Below are positions 54,400 to 62,981 of a stretch of DNA of 64,000 nt, one piece after another. Each line of letters opens with the position of its first letter. The stretch's first letter is position 1. The position numbers were made by a program, and so were the translations under genes. The notes under the pieces were generated by a model. It saw only the letters and a program-made list of their open reading frames with translations. It did not search any database and was not told the origin of the DNA. The stretch comes from Chryseobacterium oncorhynchi (GTDB lineage: Bacteria; Bacteroidota; Bacteroidia; Flavobacteriales; Weeksellaceae), in assembly GCF_002899895.1 (NCBI RefSeq), contig NZ_PPEI02000009.1, positions 1-64,000 on the forward strand. The letters run 5' to 3'.

Positions 54400-54690
54400 A
54401 TGAAACAGCCTGATTATACAAATTTTCAACCAATTGATAAATTAAAAATTGTTTTGGGAAGCGTAATGAACATACAATGTAAAGATGAAATTTTAACTTG
54501 TTATATAAATCCTAATAAATTAGACTTAGATGAAATTGATCAATTATCTTTCTATCAACAAGAGCATTATGAAGTTAAGTTAGATAGAGTAATTAATCGA
54601 GAAAAGTTTATAGAATCAAAGTTTAAGGATGGAATTGAAGAAATTACAGTAAAATTAAAAGATATTGGAGATATGACTATTGCTAGATAA
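54400..54690 (+). CDS. array gene: hypothetical 96-aa protein
   Basis: A soluble acidic protein with beta-rich middle (VLGSVMNIQCKDEILTCYIN). A degraded motif (ACAAAACGATAAG) lies at 54301. Unknown family. Confidence 0.5.
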   Translation: MKQPDYTNFQPIDKLKIVLGSVMNIQCKDEILTCYINPNKLDLDEIDQLSFYQQEHYEVKLDRVINREKFIESKFKDGIEEITVKLKDIGDMTIAR

Positions 54691-54823
54691 AAAAGAAAGT
54701 TAAGCTTGGAATCTTTCAAAATACCAAGCATGCAAAAATATAGCTATAAGATTAAATAAAATACCTCAGTATAATCTTAAATAATAAATCAAACAGATAA
54801 CAAAATTTAATACAACAAAAATT

Positions 54824-55057
54824 ATGATTGAAGTAAACTTTTTAGATGCCAGAGGAACCAAAATCCTTTCACTTAATACCAAAGAAGATATAGAAAATTT
54901 TTTTGAAAATACAGTTAACTGTTCATCTGCTCAGGCATTGGTCTTGGACTTAATGTCTAAACATTATAAATATACCTTAAATGGATCTGAATTCTATTGC
55001 CACCAAACTAATATCAATATAACTGGAAAGACTACAATAAATTATAGTCTAGTATAG
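54824..55057 (+). CDS. array gene: hypothetical 77-aa protein
   Basis: A small soluble protein with no recognised motif. No cassette motif precedes it; the 130-base leader is AT-rich with a weak inverted repeat (GCTTGG ... CCAAGC, 54703-54731). Motif copy 55114 follows. Confidence 0.5.
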   Translation: MIEVNFLDARGTKILSLNTKEDIENFFENTVNCSSAQALVLDLMSKHYKYTLNGSEFYCHQTNINITGKTTINYSLV

Positions 55058-55131
55058 GTAATTATGATAATTAAAGTTTAAATAATTATTAGACCTAAAT
55101 AGAGCCAATTTAATCTCACAAAACGATACAA

Positions 55132-55635
55132 ATGGAACTTATAAAACAAAATTCTGAAACGTTACAAATTGAATTCTCATTAGAAGAATTTTTTAGAATT
55201 AAGAGTTGGTTAAATGGGAAACCAGCTGGAGATATAGATATCCAAACTCGTGATGCTCTTGAAAATTTTATCCAAATTTCTGCTTGGATTAATCCTGATA
55301 TTAATATAGAATATGATAGCAGATTTTCTAATAACATTCAAGAAAAACCTATTACAAAGATCTGTAATTCCAGTACTAGGTGTTCAAACTTTACTCAAAA
55401 CTTAAGTGGCATTTGTGATGAATGTACAAAGGAACGCAGATCAAAATTTGAATTTGACAATGTTAGAGATTTGAAACTCAATCTTTATAAGAATATTTCT
55501 GGTATAGGTAACAAAACTGAAAGCGATCGCCTTGGATTAGTAGATGAAATCATTACTACATTTTCTTATGTGAATGAAAATTGTCAAAGAGAATTAGATG
55601 TTAATGAATATGTTGATATATCTAACCTAATTTAA
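55132..55635 (+). CDS. array gene: 167-aa mosaic protein
   Basis: Residues 1-75 are a helical N-terminal domain, then a cysteine cluster (CNSSTRCSNF ... GICDECTKERRS) that may bind zinc, then a C-terminal block from about residue 110 nearly identical to that of the 44243 protein (DRLGLVDEIITTFSYVNENC to VDISNLI). The shared end with unrelated starts suggests recombination within the array. Motif copy 55114 precedes it. Confidence 0.6.
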   Translation: MELIKQNSETLQIEFSLEEFFRIKSWLNGKPAGDIDIQTRDALENFIQISAWINPDINIEYDSRFSNNIQEKPITKICNSSTRCSNFTQNLSGICDECTKERRSKFEFDNVRDLKLNLYKNISGIGNKTESDRLGLVDEIITTFSYVNENCQRELDVNEYVDISNLI

Positions 55636-55655
55636 TTCTTAATTCTCAAAAAACG

Positions 55656-56189
55656 ATGTTTACCAAGAATAATATTATTGCAATTTTCATATGGTTGGCC
55701 TTATTTATTATTTGGTCTGCTTCTGTATTATTTATTAAAAATAACTACGGCATATCAGAAACTATACAGTTTGGATTTAAAAGTATTATTGTTCTCTTTT
55801 TTATTTGTATTAGTATTTTAGTAGTAGTGGTGATTGCAGTAATTGTTGAGATTAATGCATGCAAAAGAAAATTCTTTTTAATCGCGAAAGATTATTCAGA
55901 TTTTTTGGATAAATATTTTCCAAACATAAGTTTTCAAGAATTTTATGATTTAGCTATTGTTAGAGAAGAATTATATCATAAAAAAGAAAATTTGAATAGT
56001 GAAATTTTAATGAGTAAGTTAAAAAAAATATCTTCAGATATTCATTATTCTTCAAATTATGATGATAGAAAGAAAGCAGATGAACTATACAAATTTTTCA
56101 CAAATCCTAAACCAATTACAACATTTGGAAAGTTGATACTTGAAAAAGGAACAAATTATTTTAATATATTATTTTTTACAAATAAATAA
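55656..56189 (+). CDS. array gene: membrane protein, 177 aa
   Basis: Two membrane helices (about residues 7-28 and 42-65) followed by a cytosolic helical domain. The start codon overlaps motif copy 55644 (CGATG). Unknown family. Confidence 0.6.
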   Translation: MFTKNNIIAIFIWLALFIIWSASVLFIKNNYGISETIQFGFKSIIVLFFICISILVVVVIAVIVEINACKRKFFLIAKDYSDFLDKYFPNISFQEFYDLAIVREELYHKKENLNSEILMSKLKKISSDIHYSSNYDDRKKADELYKFFTNPKPITTFGKLILEKGTNYFNILFFTNK

Positions 56190-56206
56190 TCTCAAAAAAC
56201 GATAAG

Positions 56207-56608
56207 ATGAAACTTGATATCGACAGGTACTTGAATAGAGATATTATTTCTGATTTTTCCAAGCATATTGAAATGTTTGATCTTCACAAGATAGAAAACG
56301 AAATAATTTTTTTCTGGCAGCCGAAAAAGGGTACAATCCAAGATTTCGAAGATTCCGGATCTTCATTTGAAAATTATCTTGAAAATCTTTTTGATTCTTA
56401 CAAGATTGATTTTGGGCATTGTTATTTAGATCCTTATTTAGATTTTAAAGAAGGGATTGAATATCATTACCATTTAAATCCGGAAGAAATTCAGAGGGTA
56501 AACAATATGGAAACAGGGGAAGGAATGTTTTTATTCCAGGGCGATGCTTATGTTTGTCGATATGATGTTTTTGATGTAATACTATCAGATAAAAAAGAAA
56601 ACGATTAA
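56207..56608 (+). CDS. array gene: hypothetical 133-aa protein
   Basis: A very acidic mixed alpha/beta protein with many aromatics (IIFFWQPKKGTIQDF; EGIEYHYHLNPEE). It is flanked by motif copies 56190 and 56609. The composition is typical of immunity proteins; no family is recognised. Confidence 0.6.
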   Translation: MKLDIDRYLNRDIISDFSKHIEMFDLHKIENEIIFFWQPKKGTIQDFEDSGSSFENYLENLFDSYKIDFGHCYLDPYLDFKEGIEYHYHLNPEEIQRVNNMETGEGMFLFQGDAYVCRYDVFDVILSDKKEND

Positions 56609-56625
56609 TCTCACAAAACGATAAG

Positions 56626-56868
56626 ATGGAAGAAAAAAAATTATACTCAGCTGATGAAGTCCAAACTATCTTGAAAAAGTCTATTGAAGCTACCTCTAAA
56701 GGTATCTTTGAATTTATAAATAATGAGAGTGTAATTGTAGATAAACTACATAAAATAGAAATTCCCGGAGCTATTTTAGAAACTAATTATACTTCTCAAA
56801 AGAAAGCTTCTGAATATATAGATCAAGAACTGGCAAAAGTTGGAATTATCTATAATAAACAATCTTAA
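56626..56868 (+). CDS. array gene: hypothetical 80-aa protein
   Basis: A small helical protein that starts 3 bases after motif copy 56609. SADEVQTILKKSIEATSKGI forms a probable amphipathic helix. No known family. Confidence 0.55.
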   Translation: MEEKKLYSADEVQTILKKSIEATSKGIFEFINNESVIVDKLHKIEIPGAILETNYTSQKKASEYIDQELAKVGIIYNKQS

Positions 56869-56882
56869 AATCCCAAACAACG

Positions 56883-57218
56883 ATGGAAATTATTTATAAA
56901 TTAAGCCCATTGATAGAGCTTCCAGAATATATTGAAGAAGAAGCCATTAAATATTGGTTTACAAATCAAAAAATTGGACAATTGATTAAAGTGTTGTTTG
57001 AAGAAAGGGAATTTAATTTAGGAGAAATGTTTGATTTCACAAACTTAAATTCTAAAGATGTTAATGATTCTTATGGGGCACATCCTTTTTTAAGAGATAT
57101 TTCTAGTGATTTTGAAAATATTTTATCGATTACACGAAAAACGTATTCAGCTCAAACCTACAAGACTGGTGGAAATATTCCAATAGTAACTTATGAATTA
57201 GATTTTCCTAATTATTAA
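56883..57218 (+). CDS. array gene: hypothetical 111-aa protein
   Basis: A soluble acidic protein. The divergent motif copy 56871 (TCCCAAACAACGAT) ends at its ATG. Unknown family. Confidence 0.55.
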   Translation: MEIIYKLSPLIELPEYIEEEAIKYWFTNQKIGQLIKVLFEEREFNLGEMFDFTNLNSKDVNDSYGAHPFLRDISSDFENILSITRKTYSAQTYKTGGNIPIVTYELDFPNY

Positions 57219-57230
57219 TCTCACGAAACG

Positions 57231-57419
57231 ATGAAAAAATTAACAAAAGAAGAAGAGTTATTTTGGAGTAAGTTTCCGATCATTCCAGGACATCCTAAAT
57301 TTAAACCTCGCTTATTTAGGCAACTATTTTGTAATCATCGTTTTGATAACTTTCAACATGAAAATGGGTGGGCTTCATTTTTAATGTGTACTAAGTGTGG
57401 AAAACGTCCAAAACTTTAA
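57231..57419 (+). CDS. array gene: zinc-finger-like 62-aa protein
   Basis: A small basic protein with LFCNHRF and FLMCTKCGKRP, a C-H ... CxxC arrangement able to bind one zinc ion. The ATG overlaps motif copy 57219. Function unknown. Confidence 0.55.
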   Translation: MKKLTKEEELFWSKFPIIPGHPKFKPRLFRQLFCNHRFDNFQHENGWASFLMCTKCGKRPKL

Positions 57420-57447
57420 ATATCAATCTCAAAAAACGATTTTTTCT

Positions 57448-57666
57448 ATGAAAACAAAAGACTTAATAGATATTAAGGAGACACTTGTAGAACTCTGGGA
57501 TTTTTTTACTTCAAATTCGGACGGAGACGAGACTGGATTATTAGAAGAAATTCAAGATAAGTACTCAAATTCTTTAAAAGTAGTAAGAAAAGAATTAGAT
57601 TCTAAGTATCTTAAAAGTGAAGTTTCCAAGCTTGTAAGAAAAGCAAGGAAAGAAGAAATCAAATAA
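57448..57666 (+). CDS. array gene: hypothetical 72-aa helical protein
   Basis: An acidic-then-basic helical protein. The start at 57448 follows motif copy 57427; the longer frame would read through the motif. Unknown family. Confidence 0.55.
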   Translation: MKTKDLIDIKETLVELWDFFTSNSDGDETGLLEEIQDKYSNSLKVVRKELDSKYLKSEVSKLVRKARKEEIK

Positions 57667-57693
57667 CTTATTCTCAAAAAATGATAAAAAATT

Positions 57694-58101
57694 ATGGCAG
57701 AAATCCAAAGAAATAGTACTGGTCTTTCAGGAGAATATTTTGTCGCAGCTGAACTTCTTAGGAGAGGATTTAGCGTAGGAATTACTATGGGAAATGCTAA
57801 GTCAATCGATATTCTTGCAGAAAAGGATGGCAAACAATTTATTATTCAAGTTAAAGCCATTTATAAAAGAAAGAATGTAGGATGGCCAATGATGAAGGAT
57901 AAAATTAATCTGAATCACTATTATATATTTGTAAATCTTAATGGGGATCAAATGTCAGCTCCTAATTTTTATATTGCTACGGGTAAAGAAACCTATGATA
58001 AGTGCAAACAATATTCAACGAGGGGCATTGTGGATCTTTCAACACTAAATAACGATGAATTCCTTGGCAATTGGGAAAAGCTTAACAAGGATTCTTTTTG
58101 A
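57694..58101 (+). CDS. array gene: PD-(D/E)XK nuclease-like protein, 135 aa
   Basis: The N-terminal half reads NSTGLSGEYFVAAELLRRGF then SVGITMGNAKSIDILAEKDG and KQFIIQVKAIYK. This gives the E ... D ... QxK order of a PD-(D/E)XK nuclease core (Glu about 13, Asp about 33, Gln-Val-Lys about 48-50). Such single-domain proteins occur as endonuclease-like hypothetical proteins. In this array it could be a toxin-derived, defence or immunity gene. Flanked by motif copies 57672 and 58104. Confidence 0.65.
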   Translation: MAEIQRNSTGLSGEYFVAAELLRRGFSVGITMGNAKSIDILAEKDGKQFIIQVKAIYKRKNVGWPMMKDKINLNHYYIFVNLNGDQMSAPNFYIATGKETYDKCKQYSTRGIVDLSTLNNDEFLGNWEKLNKDSF

Positions 58102-58125
58102 AATCTCAAAAAACGATCACAAAAT

Positions 58126-58380
58126 ATGGAAAGCTACAAATTACCATTATACTTAGGAATTCTGCTTGGACTTTTAGTTTGGTTGATTCCTATTTTTAGA
58201 TTATCTACAAAATTCATTACATATATGGCCATTGTTATGGGAGGATTCTGTGTATCAGGATTTTTAAAATTCAATGCAACATTTAGTGAAGTGAAAGAAG
58301 TTCTTCCATATTTTGGATTGCTGCTTTTGCTTTCTTTGATTACTATTATTAATGATTTGTGGGTCAATTTTAAATTTTAA
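58126..58380 (+). CDS. array gene: membrane protein, 84 aa
   Basis: Three hydrophobic stretches (about residues 5-22, 28-47 and 58-80). It starts 8 bases after motif copy 58104. A degraded motif (TTTTAAAAAAAGAT) ends it. Unknown family. Confidence 0.55.
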   Translation: MESYKLPLYLGILLGLLVWLIPIFRLSTKFITYMAIVMGGFCVSGFLKFNATFSEVKEVLPYFGLLLLLSLITIINDLWVNFKF

Positions 58381-58386
58381 AAAAAG

Positions 58387-58767
58387 ATGGCTAGTATCAA
58401 GCTTCCTTTAAATGAAGTACAGCAGTTAGCAATACCAGGTATTGTAAAAAAAAATAATTTAATATATAATTTTATCATGGAATATTCTGTAGGTGTTGAA
58501 TTAGAATTAATTGAAATATTAAAAAAGTATTGTTTCAATTTTAATTTTAATATTTTGGAAAGGGATGAAATTCTTTTTCTCCCAATACAATTTTCAGTAA
58601 AGCAAAATTTTGACTTTTACCCATGTATATTTGGTTTTTATGCACAATTATTTGATGAAGAATTAGTGAAAGACTTATTCAGCTATCAAGCTTCTCATTT
58701 AGAAGCGATAGATAAAAAAAACTTTATTATTCACTTTGCATTTCGTAACAAGCAAAGGCTGATTTAA
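58387..58767 (+). CDS. array gene: hypothetical 126-aa protein
   Basis: A soluble protein rich in Phe, Ile and Asn. It lies between two degraded motifs (58378 and 58769). Unknown family. Confidence 0.5.
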   Translation: MASIKLPLNEVQQLAIPGIVKKNNLIYNFIMEYSVGVELELIEILKKYCFNFNFNILERDEILFLPIQFSVKQNFDFYPCIFGFYAQLFDEELVKDLFSYQASHLEAIDKKNFIIHFAFRNKQRLI

Positions 58768-58839
58768 GTCTCTAAAGAGCCGATTTATAAAATGGGAAGA
58801 AACGCAATTAAAACTATTTTAAATCTCAAAAAACGTATG

Positions 58840-59151
58840 ATGGAAAATATAACGCAACTAGAAGTAATGCACTTTACTGCTTTATTTTATCACAATTGGA
58901 CTCAAAATGATTTTGAGATAGCTTTTGAAAATTCAAGCCTTGGATGGGATTATCACTGGATTAAGTTACAAGGTAAAATTCAAGATAATGCAAACCCGAC
59001 ACAAGCAATTGTTTCTGTAGTGCTCAATATGGACGAAGAACATCAAAAAATGCTTTTAGACTTTATTTTAAATGTGAAATATGTAAAAGAAATTACGGAG
59101 CATAAAGAGTGGCGGATTGAACTATCAAAACTTATGGAAAACAGAAAATAA
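58840..59151 (+). CDS. array gene: hypothetical 103-aa protein
   Basis: A soluble helical protein. ATG 58840 (or 58837) follows motif copy 58824; the frame extends upstream to 58792, but that part would translate the motif itself. The 39 bases between the degraded motif at 58769 and copy 58824 look like the remains of a deleted cassette. Unknown family. Confidence 0.55.
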   Translation: MENITQLEVMHFTALFYHNWTQNDFEIAFENSSLGWDYHWIKLQGKIQDNANPTQAIVSVVLNMDEEHQKMLLDFILNVKYVKEITEHKEWRIELSKLMENRK

Positions 59152-59168
59152 TCTCAAAATACGATATG

Positions 59169-59660
59169 ATGAAAACATTAAAAAATTATTTTAGGAATAA
59201 ATTAATATTTGCAAAACCATTATCTGGAAAACAAATATCTGTGATACCTGGAGAACAACAGAAAGATGCAGGAGAAAAATTGAGAATGATAGATGAAGAA
59301 CATTATAAAGAACTATTAATTAGATCTGAATATGCTTCTTTCTTCAAAGAATATGTTAATGATGATTGGGACAGAAATAATCTATTTATAGACATTATTG
59401 AAACAGAACAAAATATTTTTTTTTCACGTTCAAAGCACAAATTGGTATATCCTTTAAAATCTAAAATTTCTGAACTTCCATTAACTGATAAAGAAATAGA
59501 TCATTTGAAGAATCTTTTTAAAACCGATTATGACATCATAAAGGAAATCTCATTGGGAAAGTATTTAATGAATATTTCATGGCTTAAGAGCTATTCAGAA
59601 CACCAAGAAACAAAAAGTCCGGAGGTGTTTTATAAATGGGTTTTTAAAATTAATAATTAG
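59169..59660 (+). CDS. array gene: hypothetical 163-aa protein
   Basis: A soluble charged protein; the ATG pair at 59166/59169 follows motif copy 59152. No membrane helix or motif recognised. Typical array gene. Confidence 0.55.
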   Translation: MKTLKNYFRNKLIFAKPLSGKQISVIPGEQQKDAGEKLRMIDEEHYKELLIRSEYASFFKEYVNDDWDRNNLFIDIIETEQNIFFSRSKHKLVYPLKSKISELPLTDKEIDHLKNLFKTDYDIIKEISLGKYLMNISWLKSYSEHQETKSPEVFYKWVFKINN

Positions 59661-59681
59661 TCTCAAAAAATGAAAAGAACT

Positions 59682-59882
59682 ATGGGAAAAGACGAAAAGA
59701 AACCTAGTAAAAAAAACTTGCTTGAAAAAGATTTATTAATTGCTCCAGTAGGAACGGGAAAGCCTTTCCCCATTACAGATGAATTAATTAAAAAAATGTC
59801 TCTTTCAGAAAAGGAAAACCTGGTTAAATTCTTCAATCTTATCAGGAAGAAAGGAGGGGAAATTAGCAACCAAAATAATTAA
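59682..59882 (+). CDS. array gene: 66-aa protein sharing its N-terminus with the next gene
   Basis: The N-terminal 30 residues (EKKPSKKNLLEKDLLIAPVG then TGKPFP) nearly repeat in the next cassette, after which the sequences differ. The start at 59682 is preferred; ATG 59670 lies inside motif copy 59661. Unknown family. Confidence 0.55.
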   Translation: MGKDEKKPSKKNLLEKDLLIAPVGTGKPFPITDELIKKMSLSEKENLVKFFNLIRKKGGEISNQNN

Positions 59883-59903
59883 TCTCAAAAAATGATATGA
59901 ACA

Positions 59904-60191
59904 ATGGATAACGAAAAGAAACCTATTAAAAAAAACTTGCTTGAAAAAGATTTATTAATTTCTCCGGCAGGTACAGGAAAGCCTTTTTCTTTAACAAGAT
60001 TCCATATTACAGAAAATGGGTTATTAATGGATGGAACGGAGAGAGTCTCGATTCCTGAATGCTATGTTATGGCATCATCTTATATGGAAGCAGTAAACAT
60101 TTTAAATGATTTCTTGAATACTAAATTTCTTACAGAAAATATTCAACTGGTTACACGAATAGAAAGAATAGCATTTGAAAATGCAAATTGA
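59904..60191 (+). CDS. array gene: 95-aa protein, mosaic partner of the preceding gene
   Basis: It begins EKKPIKKNLLEKDLLISPAG then TGKPFS like its neighbour, then has its own C-terminal 65 residues. Motif copies 59883 and 60196 flank it. It looks like a partial duplication followed by a swap of the 3' part. Confidence 0.55.
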   Translation: MDNEKKPIKKNLLEKDLLISPAGTGKPFSLTRFHITENGLLMDGTERVSIPECYVMASSYMEAVNILNDFLNTKFLTENIQLVTRIERIAFENAN

Positions 60192-60213
60192 TTAATCTCA
60201 AAAAACGCTAAAT

Positions 60214-60612
60214 ATGATAACAATATTAACATTGAGTAATACAGAAAGGTTTGTTCTTTTTGGAGTTGTGAGCTTAGCTTTAACAATGTATGTTCTGATG
60301 ACATGGCTGCCAAAGTGGAATAAGATAAATAATTACAATAAAGTTTTAAGGATTATTCTTTTTAGCAGTATAATAACATATAGTTTTTATGTTTTTAAAA
60401 TCTTTCAGGAATGGTCTAATACTGCAAAACCATATATTGGGGTTGGCAAAATGATGCACATACAGTTAGAAGAAATTTTTATAAAAGAGCTGGAAACTAA
60501 TAATGTTTTTATAGCATCAATTATTTTGACAATCATTGCTGCAGTTTTATCTTATTTTGTCAAAGATGCTGGTAAAAAGGAATTTCAAAAGGAGATATTA
60601 AAAATGAAATAA
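60214..60612 (+). CDS. array gene: membrane protein, 132 aa
   Basis: Three probable membrane helices (about residues 12-30, 45-63 and 98-118) with a polar loop of about 35 residues between the second and third. Flanked by motif copies 60196 and 60613. Unknown family. Confidence 0.6.
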   Translation: MITILTLSNTERFVLFGVVSLALTMYVLMTWLPKWNKINNYNKVLRIILFSSIITYSFYVFKIFQEWSNTAKPYIGVGKMMHIQLEEIFIKELETNNVFIASIILTIIAAVLSYFVKDAGKKEFQKEILKMK

Positions 60613-60638
60613 TCTCAAAAAACGATAAAAAAATAAAA

Positions 60639-60935
60639 ATGGATTACGATTTAATTTTCAAAATAGTTCTATATTTTTCTTTAATTGCTACATTGGCAAT
60701 GGGTGCATTAGCAATTTTCAAGAAAAGATTTTCAAGAAAATTTTTAATAAATTTTTTTGTATTCGGTCTTTATGTGGCAGCCGTTAAAGTTTTTGCTGGA
60801 TTAATGATTACATATTTTCAAATTGATAATTCAGGCTACTATTTAATTATAAGCCTTATGCTTTTGGCTGTAACATTCGCTTTTATAAAGTATTCTTTGT
60901 ATTTAATAAAAGAAGAAAAAGAACACCTACTTTAA
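60639..60935 (+). CDS. array gene: membrane protein, 98 aa
   Basis: Three hydrophobic segments (about residues 5-25, 34-58 and 66-90) with a basic loop (KKRFSRK). Between motif copies 60613 and 60946. Unknown family. Confidence 0.6.
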   Translation: MDYDLIFKIVLYFSLIATLAMGALAIFKKRFSRKFLINFFVFGLYVAAVKVFAGLMITYFQIDNSGYYLIISLMLLAVTFAFIKYSLYLIKEEKEHLL

Positions 60936-60962
60936 GATAATAAAGTCTCAAAAAACGATAAT

Positions 60963-61298
60963 ATGAAAAACTGTAAAATAATTTTTAGTAAGCATTCTGG
61001 ATTCTGCTATCAAGAAGCATTGGCAGAACTGACTGTAAACGATGAAAGCACACTTAATACAATACTAAATTTGGGTTTTGAAAGGGAAGATTTACAATCT
61101 TTATTTGTAGAAGAAAATATTGAATATTTAACTTCAGATCCGGTGTATTTTAGAGAAGACGAACCCAACTCTCCTGAGTATAAGAATAAAGAGCAGGCTA
61201 CTGTTTTGGTAAAAAAGATCTGTTCCGAAAAAGGTTTTAAAATTGAAGATGATTATAATTGTTTTGACTTTAGTTTTCCTCGAATAATGTTTAATTAA
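60963..61298 (+). CDS. array gene: hypothetical 111-aa protein
   Basis: A soluble acidic protein that starts 3 bases after motif copy 60946. No family recognised. Confidence 0.55.
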   Translation: MKNCKIIFSKHSGFCYQEALAELTVNDESTLNTILNLGFEREDLQSLFVEENIEYLTSDPVYFREDEPNSPEYKNKEQATVLVKKICSEKGFKIEDDYNCFDFSFPRIMFN

Positions 61299-61310
61299 TC
61301 TCACAAAACG

Positions 61311-62075
61311 ATGTACCAAAACACAAACATATCTATTGAAAATTTGACAAAAGAACTCAATTTTCAGAAAAAAAATCATTATGATAGGAATTTTCATAAA
61401 AGAGTTAGGGAGGTTACCTCAAAGAGATTTTCATTATCTAAATTAATACAGCCTTACCAATTTGCTGCGTCTATTAAATTTAAATCGAGATTGGATAGAG
61501 ATTTCGCTTATTTATTAGAGTATGATTTTAATGTAAAATGTTACTTGGAGCAACCACTTATAATTGTGTATGAGGATATTCAAGGTAATCGAAATTTATA
61601 CTGTCCCAGTTTTATTGTAGAATATTATGATGGAACAGCTCCAAAACTAATTGAAGTTGTAAAAGAAAGTATGTTAAGCAATATGTCTCTAGAGCAAGAG
61701 AATAAATATAATGCAGTCAAAGAATTTTGCAAAAAGAATGGACTAGAATTTTGTTTGATAACTGATGTGCAAATTCGTATTGAAAAAAGGATAGAATTAA
61801 GTAACTATAAATTTCTGTTTCAATATAGAGATTTCTATAGTAATGTGAATAAAGAAGAAAAAGGCTTTCCAGAGTTTAATACCGACGTTGCATTGGTAAA
61901 TCATAAAATGAAAAGGGGATCTAAAATTACTATTAAAGAGCTGCTTATTTCAATTACAATTGATAAAAAAAGACATAAAGAACTGCTTTTTCAAATATGG
62001 TTTATGGTGGCGAATCATTTTTTTACTGCTAACCTTAAAGAAAAATTAACTGTAAAATCACTTATTACTAAATAA
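61311..62075 (+). CDS. array gene: TnsA-like endonuclease-fold protein, 254 aa
   Basis: Residues about 50-140 resemble the TnsA N-terminal nuclease domain: SRLDRDFAYLLEYDFNVKCY, then LEQPLIIVYED, then YCPSFIVEYYDG (98-108) and LIEVVKES (113-120). In active TnsA-type enzymes the corresponding places carry an aspartate (PDF) and a Q/E-x-K lysine; here they are PSF and EVV, so catalysis is doubtful. No TnsB/C partner is near. ATG overlaps motif copy 61299. Confidence 0.55.
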   Translation: MYQNTNISIENLTKELNFQKKNHYDRNFHKRVREVTSKRFSLSKLIQPYQFAASIKFKSRLDRDFAYLLEYDFNVKCYLEQPLIIVYEDIQGNRNLYCPSFIVEYYDGTAPKLIEVVKESMLSNMSLEQENKYNAVKEFCKKNGLEFCLITDVQIRIEKRIELSNYKFLFQYRDFYSNVNKEEKGFPEFNTDVALVNHKMKRGSKITIKELLISITIDKKRHKELLFQIWFMVANHFFTANLKEKLTVKSLITK

Positions 62076-62097
62076 ATCTCAAAAAATGATAGATTCT

Positions 62098-62898
62098 ATG
62101 AAAATAGCATACAAATTGAAATTTATAATATTTTTTTCACTACTGTCAACATCTTTTTTTTCACAGAAGTTTAGTTTTGTTTATGAAGCTAAATATAGAA
62201 CAAGTAAAGAAAAATCTGAAGATATTAATACTGAAAATATGATTTTGGATTTTGAGAATAATACTTCTATTTTTAGAGACTCCATGTCCAGAGATGCTGA
62301 TTCCCTGAAGCTCATTAATAAAAATGGAGGCTATATAATGGGGATTGAAAATCAATTTTATATTAAAAAAGATATCACTAATAAAAAAATAGGAAAAATT
62401 ATTACTTATTTAAGAGCAAATTATCTTCTCCCGGTTGATGAACAATTGAATTGGAATATCTTACCGGAACAAAAAACAATTGGAAAATATAAATCTCAAA
62501 AAGCAGAAGTTAGTTATGGTGGTAGAAACTGGGTTGCTTGGTTTACGACAGAATTACCTTTTAATGATGGTCCCTATATTTTCTATGGATTACCTGGTTT
62601 AATCATTTCCATTGAAGATACAGAACATGATTACTCATTCAATTTAATACAGGTAAAAAAAGGAAGCAATTGGTTTGATGTAAGGACAAAAACCATTACA
62701 ATCAACTGGACACAATATGATCAGCTAGGAAAATCATATTATAATGACCCTTGGAATTCCAAAACCGGCAAAAAAGTTACATTTACAGATCCCCAGGGAA
62801 ATGAAAAAGATATGCATGAAATGATCAGAGAAGCGCAAAAATCTATTCTTGAAGAAAATAATCCTTTAGAGTTGAATCACAAAATCAATTATAAATAA
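62098..62898 (+). CDS. array gene: GLPGLI-family exported protein
   Basis: A 266-residue protein with a signal peptide (FIIFFSLLSTSFFSQ) and the namesake motif FYGLPGLIISIED about two-thirds along. The GLPGLI family is a Bacteroidetes-specific group of small periplasmic proteins of unknown role, often near TonB-dependent genes. It is the only array member with a well-known family. The start at 62098 follows motif copy 62077; ATG 62086 is inside the motif. Confidence 0.8.
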   Translation: MKIAYKLKFIIFFSLLSTSFFSQKFSFVYEAKYRTSKEKSEDINTENMILDFENNTSIFRDSMSRDADSLKLINKNGGYIMGIENQFYIKKDITNKKIGKIITYLRANYLLPVDEQLNWNILPEQKTIGKYKSQKAEVSYGGRNWVAWFTTELPFNDGPYIFYGLPGLIISIEDTEHDYSFNLIQVKKGSNWFDVRTKTITINWTQYDQLGKSYYNDPWNSKTGKKVTFTDPQGNEKDMHEMIREAQKSILEENNPLELNHKINYK

Positions 62899-62981
62899 AA
62901 ACTTCTGCCGGAATGGGTATCGCCATTTTGAATTAGAGAGTTTTTGAAATTTTAGGTTTTAGAAAATGATAGATCTCAAAA

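Noticed and set aside
45557..62092. Start codons inside the cassette motif (variant AAAAAATGAT)
   Set aside because: At 45290, 45557, 59670 and 62086 the in-motif ATG is in frame, but at 57681 and 59892 it is not or stops at once (ATG-ATA-TGA). Starts just after the motif are consistent over all cassettes, so those were used.
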